From Deinococcus marmoris DSM 12784 (GTDB taxonomy: Bacteria; Deinococcota; Deinococci; Deinococcales; Deinococcaceae), in NCBI RefSeq assembly GCF_000701405.1, contig NZ_JNIV01000136.1:1-9383 (forward strand): a stretch of DNA of 9,383 bases, read 5' to 3'. How positions within the stretch are numbered: the stretch's first letter is position 1; every line of letters begins with the position of its first letter. The notes below the pieces were generated by a model. That model was not told the origin of the DNA, made no database searches, and saw nothing but the letters and a program-made list of their open reading frames with translations. Below, one piece after another: positions 6,222 through 9,383 of this stretch. The translations under genes and the position numbers were made by a program.

Positions 6222-6345
6222 ATGGGGAAATACCCGGACGAACCTGAACGCAGCGCGCGGCAGGAGGAAATGAAAGATGTGGACCTGGGCGAAGTTTACC
6301 CGCTTGGTCACAGATAGAGAGGAGAAAGATTCATGTCTTCCCCCG

Positions 6346-6351
6346 TACTAT
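6346..6351 (+). promoter_or_regulatory. Possible -10 element placing the LysR transcript start at or near its ATG
   Basis: TACTAT lies 11 bases before the ATG at 6363, so transcription would begin about 6358-6363 and give a leaderless or nearly leaderless mRNA. There is no good Shine-Dalgarno sequence before this ATG (ACTGGGATTT only), which fits. Leaderless mRNAs with a -10 box just upstream of the start codon are common in Deinococcus. No -35 match is seen. Confidence 0.4.
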
Positions 6352-6362
6352 GACTGGGATTT

Positions 6363-7250
6363 ATGCCTGACCTCACCCTTTCTCAACTGCGAATCTTGCT
6401 GGCCGTGGTGCGGACGGGCAGTTTCACGGCGGCGGCAGTCGAACTGAACCTGACCCAGTCGGGTGTCAGCCACGCGGTGCAGGGACTCGAGGACGCGCTG
6501 GGGGTGCGGCTGCTGGACCGGCACGCCCGCGGCGTTCAACTCAGCCCGGCGGGCCTGCGGGCGCTGCCCCTGGCCCGGCACTTGCTGGAAGAGGCAACCC
6601 GCCTGCGGGAAGAGGCGCGGGCGCCCACGCCTCTTTCGGGAAGCGTGACCATCGCCAGCTTTCCCAGCCTGGCGCTGCATTTCCTCCCGCCTGTGCTGGC
6701 ACAGGTCCGGTCTGCGTATCCCGGGATTGATGTTCAGGTGAGCGACGCCTATCTGGAGCGTCACGCGGTCGAGGCCGCCGTGCTGCGGGGTGAGGCCGAC
6801 ATCGGCCTGACGCAGTTGCCCGCCCACACCCGGCTGATGACGCGGGTGATGGGCGACGATCCCTATGACCTGCTCTTGCCCGCCGCCTGGCCCGCCGATC
6901 TGGATGTGACGACGCTCTGGGAGCAGCCTTATCTTCACCTGGGGCCGGCCACCGACGATTTCGTGATGCAGCATCTGCGCCGCTCGGGCATCTCGCTGCG
7001 CCCCACGCTGTGCCTGCTGACGGAGAGCGTCGTCGTGGCGATGGTGGGCCGGGGCCTGGGCTTCACCGCACTGCCGCGCCTGGCGCTGCTTGGGTTGACC
7101 GGGGAAGAGCTGCCTTTTTCAGTGGTCCGCCGCCCCTTGCCCGTCCCACTGGTGCGGACCCTGGGAACCGTGACCCGGCCAGGTCAACATTCCTCGGCCA
7201 GCCGCCAGGTACTGGGGTTGATCTGGGCGCAGGGACTGCCACCTGTGTGA
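6363..7250 (+). CDS. LysR-family transcriptional regulator, probable controller of the divergent operon
   Basis: At 295 residues this has standard LysR length. The N-terminal winged helix-turn-helix occupies about residues 1-62: LTLSQLRILLAVVRTGSFTA, then AAVELNLTQSGVSHAVQGLE (recognition helix near 32-42) and LGVRLLDRHARGVQLSPAGL. A linker helix follows (63-86). The rest is the two-lobed effector-binding domain, beginning LSGSVTIASFPSLALHFLPP and containing GEADIGLTQLPAHT. It sits head-to-head with the M20 hydrolase gene across 152 nt, the classic LysR arrangement, so it most likely responds to a substrate or intermediate of that pathway. The effector is unknown. The ATG at 6363 lacks a good ribosome binding site but may be read from a leaderless mRNA. 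Confidence 0.93.
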   Translation: MPDLTLSQLRILLAVVRTGSFTAAAVELNLTQSGVSHAVQGLEDALGVRLLDRHARGVQLSPAGLRALPLARHLLEEATRLREEARAPTPLSGSVTIASFPSLALHFLPPVLAQVRSAYPGIDVQVSDAYLERHAVEAAVLRGEADIGLTQLPAHTRLMTRVMGDDPYDLLLPAAWPADLDVTTLWEQPYLHLGPATDDFVMQHLRRSGISLRPTLCLLTESVVVAMVGRGLGFTALPRLALLGLTGEELPFSVVRRPLPVPLVRTLGTVTRPGQHSSASRQVLGLIWAQGLPPV

Positions 7251-7606
7251 AGCGCTCCGCTCAGAACGCGCCAGAGGGTCTGAAGGGCCTTGGTGAGGGT
7301 CAGGCTACAGAGGAGTGATACGGACTCCGATTGAAGGGTGTTGAAAACACTCGGAAATCCGAGCAGAGCGAGAAGGAGAAAAACGGATTCCAGGCGTGGA
7401 GTGCAGCAGATTCCCGGCGGTCTGGGCGTCCTGCGGGTACTGGACGGTCCCATGCTGGCCATGGCTGCCCCAAAGTCGCAACGCTGCATCTGAAGGCGGG
7501 TTCAGCCCCAGTGACGTGGAAATGTATCGGTCAGGTGCGCGACAGGGACGAGGAGACCTCCAGGCTCGACTTGCTGGCGCGTCCGCTGCGGAGCCGGGGC
7601 TGCGCG
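7251..7606. other. Intergenic stretch between convergent LysR and c-di-GMP genes
   Basis: About 356 nt without a gene I can support. Two plus-strand frames cross it (from 7331 and 7396), but they lack family resemblance and ribosome binding sites and overlap the end of the signalling gene antisense. The left third contains the structured repeat described separately. No clear U-tract terminator was seen for either convergent gene. Confidence 0.6.
7318..7391. repeat. Structured intergenic repeat-like element, possibly dispersed
   Basis: This stretch has nested symmetry: TCCGA (7326-7330) pairs with TCGGA (7351-7355), enclosing GTGTT (7338-7342) and AACAC (7346-7350) around a three-base loop. 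TCGGA can alternatively pair with TCCGA at 7358-7362. The segment starts ATACGGACTCCG and ends ACGGATTCC (7383-7391), so near-copies of ACGGAYTCC bracket it. Its base composition is lower in GC than its surroundings. The layout is reminiscent of small noncoding repeats in Deinococcus genomes, but membership is from memory and not tested; only one copy is in this window. Confidence 0.5.
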
Positions 7607-9383
7607 TCAGAGAGCTTTGGGCCGGTCAGCGCAGTCAGTCGCTGGTGGCGGAACAGGTGTGGATGAACGGAAGGGCCTGATCTGGCCCTCGCCCGGTGGC
7701 ACTCCATGGTCTCCGGACCGCTGCATCAGGCCCAGAAACGCACGGGCGATCTCTGGATCGAACTGCCGGCCAGCCTGCCCGCCGATCTCCGAGAGGGCGT
7801 CCTCGTGACTCCAGGCATGTTTATATGGACGTTCACTGATCAGCGCGTCGTACACGTCGCAGATTGCAAAGATCCGGGCATTCAGGGGAATATCGGTCCC
7901 CACCAGACCGTCCGGGTACCCGCCGCCGTCCCAGCGCTCATGGTGCGAACGGATGACCTGGAGCGTTTCCGCAGAAAGTCCAGCGATCCGCGTGGCCAGC
8001 TCGTGCCCCTTGACGACATGGCTCTGCATGACGGTCCATTCCTGCGGCGTGAGACGGCCCGGTTTCCTGAGGATCTCATCCGGGACGCAGAGTTTCCCGA
8101 GGTCATGCAGGTAGGCACCTTGCCGCAGTTGGTAGAGGTCAGTGGTGTTCAGTCCGAGGTCTTCGCCAAGCTGCTCGGCCATGGTGGCAACGCGGTGGGT
8201 GTGGCCACTGGTTTCGAAATCCCTGGCCTCGAGGACGATGCCGAGGGTCAGCATGCCCGCTTCCAGGGTGGAGCGGACTTCACCCACCGCGCGGCGGAGT
8301 TCGAGGGCGTGTTCCAGGCGCAGCGCGGTCAGTTCCATGATCTTGCGCATCTGCGGCGTGATCGTCTGCCAGCGGTTCACAGTGCGCAGGACAATGGCGG
8401 CGGTCACCTGCCCCTGACTGAGAACGGGCGTGACGATGGCACTCTTGACACCCTGTTCCACCATGACCGGCATGCTGTCCGAGATGCTCGGGTAGTCGGT
8501 GCTCCATGCCGTGGTCCGTGTGCGGTGCGCCGTGTCGATCAGGCCGGTCCCGGCTAGGGCCATGCGGACATTCAGGCCCGGTTGGGCAAGTGGGACGCCC
8601 TCCCTGCGGGCCTGATGGGAGAAGAAGGCTTCGTTGCCATCTATGGTGACGTAGGCAGCCTGATCAAAGTCGAACACGCCCAGCAGTCGGTTCAGGGCAT
8701 GCCGGATCAGATCACCCGGGTCTCGGAGGGCCTCGAGTTCCTGGGAGAAGGTGACCAGGGAGTCGGCTTCGCGCTCGCCCGGGGCACCCTCCCTGAACTG
8801 TTCCTTGCGGAGCTGGAGGTGTTCATCAGCGATGGCGAAGGCGCGCTCATACGCGGTTTCGGCTTCCCAGACGGCCATGCCGGCGGTGAACGCCTCGACG
8901 TCTGACACTGGACCCGGGAGCGCCCTGTTCGTTTCATCCAGCAGATTCTGAAGCGCCTCCCGATCCTGGCCGGGAGTGAGGACCACGAACTCGTCCCCGC
9001 CCCAGCGGCAGATAAGGGCCTCTGCGGGCAGCGTCTCGCGCAGGGCGTGGGCGACGGCCCGAATGTATGCGTCTCCGCCGCTGTGTCCACGCAGGGTATT
9101 GACGCTCTTCAGCAGATTCAGATCAATGACAGCCAGAACGTGCGGGAAGCTCAGGGTGCGCTGCACCTGCATGAAAGCGGTGCGGGTCAGGCAACCGGTC
9201 AACGCATCGAAGTCGGTGGACGTGGTATTCCCGGCGCTTCTGGGCAGCCGCCGGACATGCACGGTCAGACCGCCGTCGTCCGGGTAGACGATGATGCCGA
9301 TCCACCCCTGGTGGCGAGGACCGAACACTTCCAGTTCTGTCCGCTGCTGGGTGTCCAGGACGTGCCTGAAGGCGGTCAGGATT
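7607..9383 (-). CDS. PAS-GGDEF-GAF-HD-GYP cyclic-di-GMP signalling protein (5' end outside window)
   Basis: The frame is open to the window edge, so the 591 residues visible are partial; the GTG at 9328 is not the real start. Residues 1-45 (ending YPDDGGLTVHVRRLP) look like the end of a PAS domain. A GGDEF domain follows (about 55-195): FDALTGCLTR, VIDLNLLKSVNTLRGHSGGD and RWGGDEFVVL, with the GGDEF signature intact at 8987-9001. The inhibitory RxxD site just before it is absent (PAEA). A GAF domain spans about 215-365. An HD-GYP phosphodiesterase domain follows (about 370-555) with SGHTHRVA, HDLGK (426-430), HHERWDGGGYPDGL (480-493) and DVYDAL, all catalytic motifs present. The protein could both make and degrade c-di-GMP, tuned by the PAS and GAF sensors. 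The last 35 residues are proline-rich. It is convergent with LysR and not obviously part of that pathway. Confidence 0.92.
   Translation of the reverse strand, partial: ILTAFRHVLDTQQRTELEVFGPRHQGWIGIIVYPDDGGLTVHVRRLPRSAGNTTSTDFDALTGCLTRTAFMQVQRTLSFPHVLAVIDLNLLKSVNTLRGHSGGDAYIRAVAHALRETLPAEALICRWGGDEFVVLTPGQDREALQNLLDETNRALPGPVSDVEAFTAGMAVWEAETAYERAFAIADEHLQLRKEQFREGAPGEREADSLVTFSQELEALRDPGDLIRHALNRLLGVFDFDQAAYVTIDGNEAFFSHQARREGVPLAQPGLNVRMALAGTGLIDTAHRTRTTAWSTDYPSISDSMPVMVEQGVKSAIVTPVLSQGQVTAAIVLRTVNRWQTITPQMRKIMELTALRLEHALELRRAVGEVRSTLEAGMLTLGIVLEARDFETSGHTHRVATMAEQLGEDLGLNTTDLYQLRQGAYLHDLGKLCVPDEILRKPGRLTPQEWTVMQSHVVKGHELATRIAGLSAETLQVIRSHHERWDGGGYPDGLVGTDIPLNARIFAICDVYDALISERPYKHAWSHEDALSEIGGQAGRQFDPEIARAFLGLMQRSGDHGVPPGEGQIRPFRSSTPVPPPATDCADRPKAL

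Larger units (their letters stand above)
6211..6362. promoter_or_regulatory. Divergent promoter/operator region between the operon and LysR
   Basis: This 152-nt space separates the minus-strand operon from the plus-strand LysR gene, the usual place for a LysR operator that controls both directions. I find no strong dyad or T-N11-A box that stands out. Short imperfect symmetry exists around 6326-6339 (AAGA and TCTT flanking TTCATG) but is too weak to call an operator. No convincing promoter hexamers were found for the minus-strand operon. Confidence 0.5.

Noticed and set aside
7331..7680. Two plus-strand frames in the gap after LysR
   Set aside because: They have no family resemblance and no ribosome binding site. 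One begins inside the structured repeat, and both run antisense into the end of the signalling gene.
7706..8557. Plus-strand open frame of 283 codons
   Set aside because: It is antisense to the HD-GYP and GAF parts of the signalling gene, whose catalytic motifs are unmistakable.
1..9383. CRISPR arrays, tRNA or rRNA genes, and phage genes
   Set aside because: No regularly spaced direct repeats, cloverleaf-like segments or structural phage genes were seen on reading both strands.

Overview
The window reads as chromosomal or large-plasmid DNA from a GC-rich bacterium. A Deinococcus-type host is my best guess. The reasons are the strongly GC-biased third codon positions, a possible leaderless-style promoter before the LysR gene, a PAS-GGDEF-GAF-HD-GYP signalling protein, and a short structured intergenic repeat of a style seen in deinococci. 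This is inference; no phylogenetic marker gene is present.

Left part (1-1740), accessory and decaying. The window opens inside an IS5-family (IS1031/IS427-like) insertion sequence whose transposase runs leftward off the edge. The IS ends near 328, next to a 15-bp perfect inverted repeat (333-383). A small zinc-ribbon-like protein of unknown function follows (578-973), then the remains of a HEPN/MNT (HepT/MntA, type VII) toxin-antitoxin module. The MNT antitoxin homologue has lost its N-terminus and its GS and DxD catalytic motif. The HepT homologue has no normal start codon, an Asp where the AMP-accepting Tyr of RX4HXY should be, and a +1 frameshift in a run of five G.

Middle part (1730-7250), a metabolic cassette. 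Four genes on the minus strand read, in transcription order: an M20-family metallohydrolase resembling RocB, a periplasmic amino-acid-binding protein, an amino-acid ABC permease, and a flavoprotein oxidase of the monomeric sarcosine oxidase / N-methyltryptophan oxidase family. A LysR-type regulator is divergently transcribed from the opposite side of a 152-nt intergenic region. The arrangement suggests a substrate-inducible pathway: import an amino-acid-like compound, hydrolyse an amide or acyl bond, and oxidise a secondary or N-methyl amine. No ABC ATPase is in the cluster, so one must come from elsewhere.

Right part (7251-9383). A gene-free stretch of about 350 nt carries a structured, possibly dispersed repeat (7318-7391). 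Convergent to LysR lies a large c-di-GMP signalling protein with PAS, GGDEF, GAF and HD-GYP domains in that order. Its 5' end lies beyond the window.

I did not find a clear undescribed defence system. The points most worth following are the oxidase/hydrolase/transport operon with its unknown substrate, the stepwise-degraded HepT/MntA pair, and the zinc-ribbon gene beside it.
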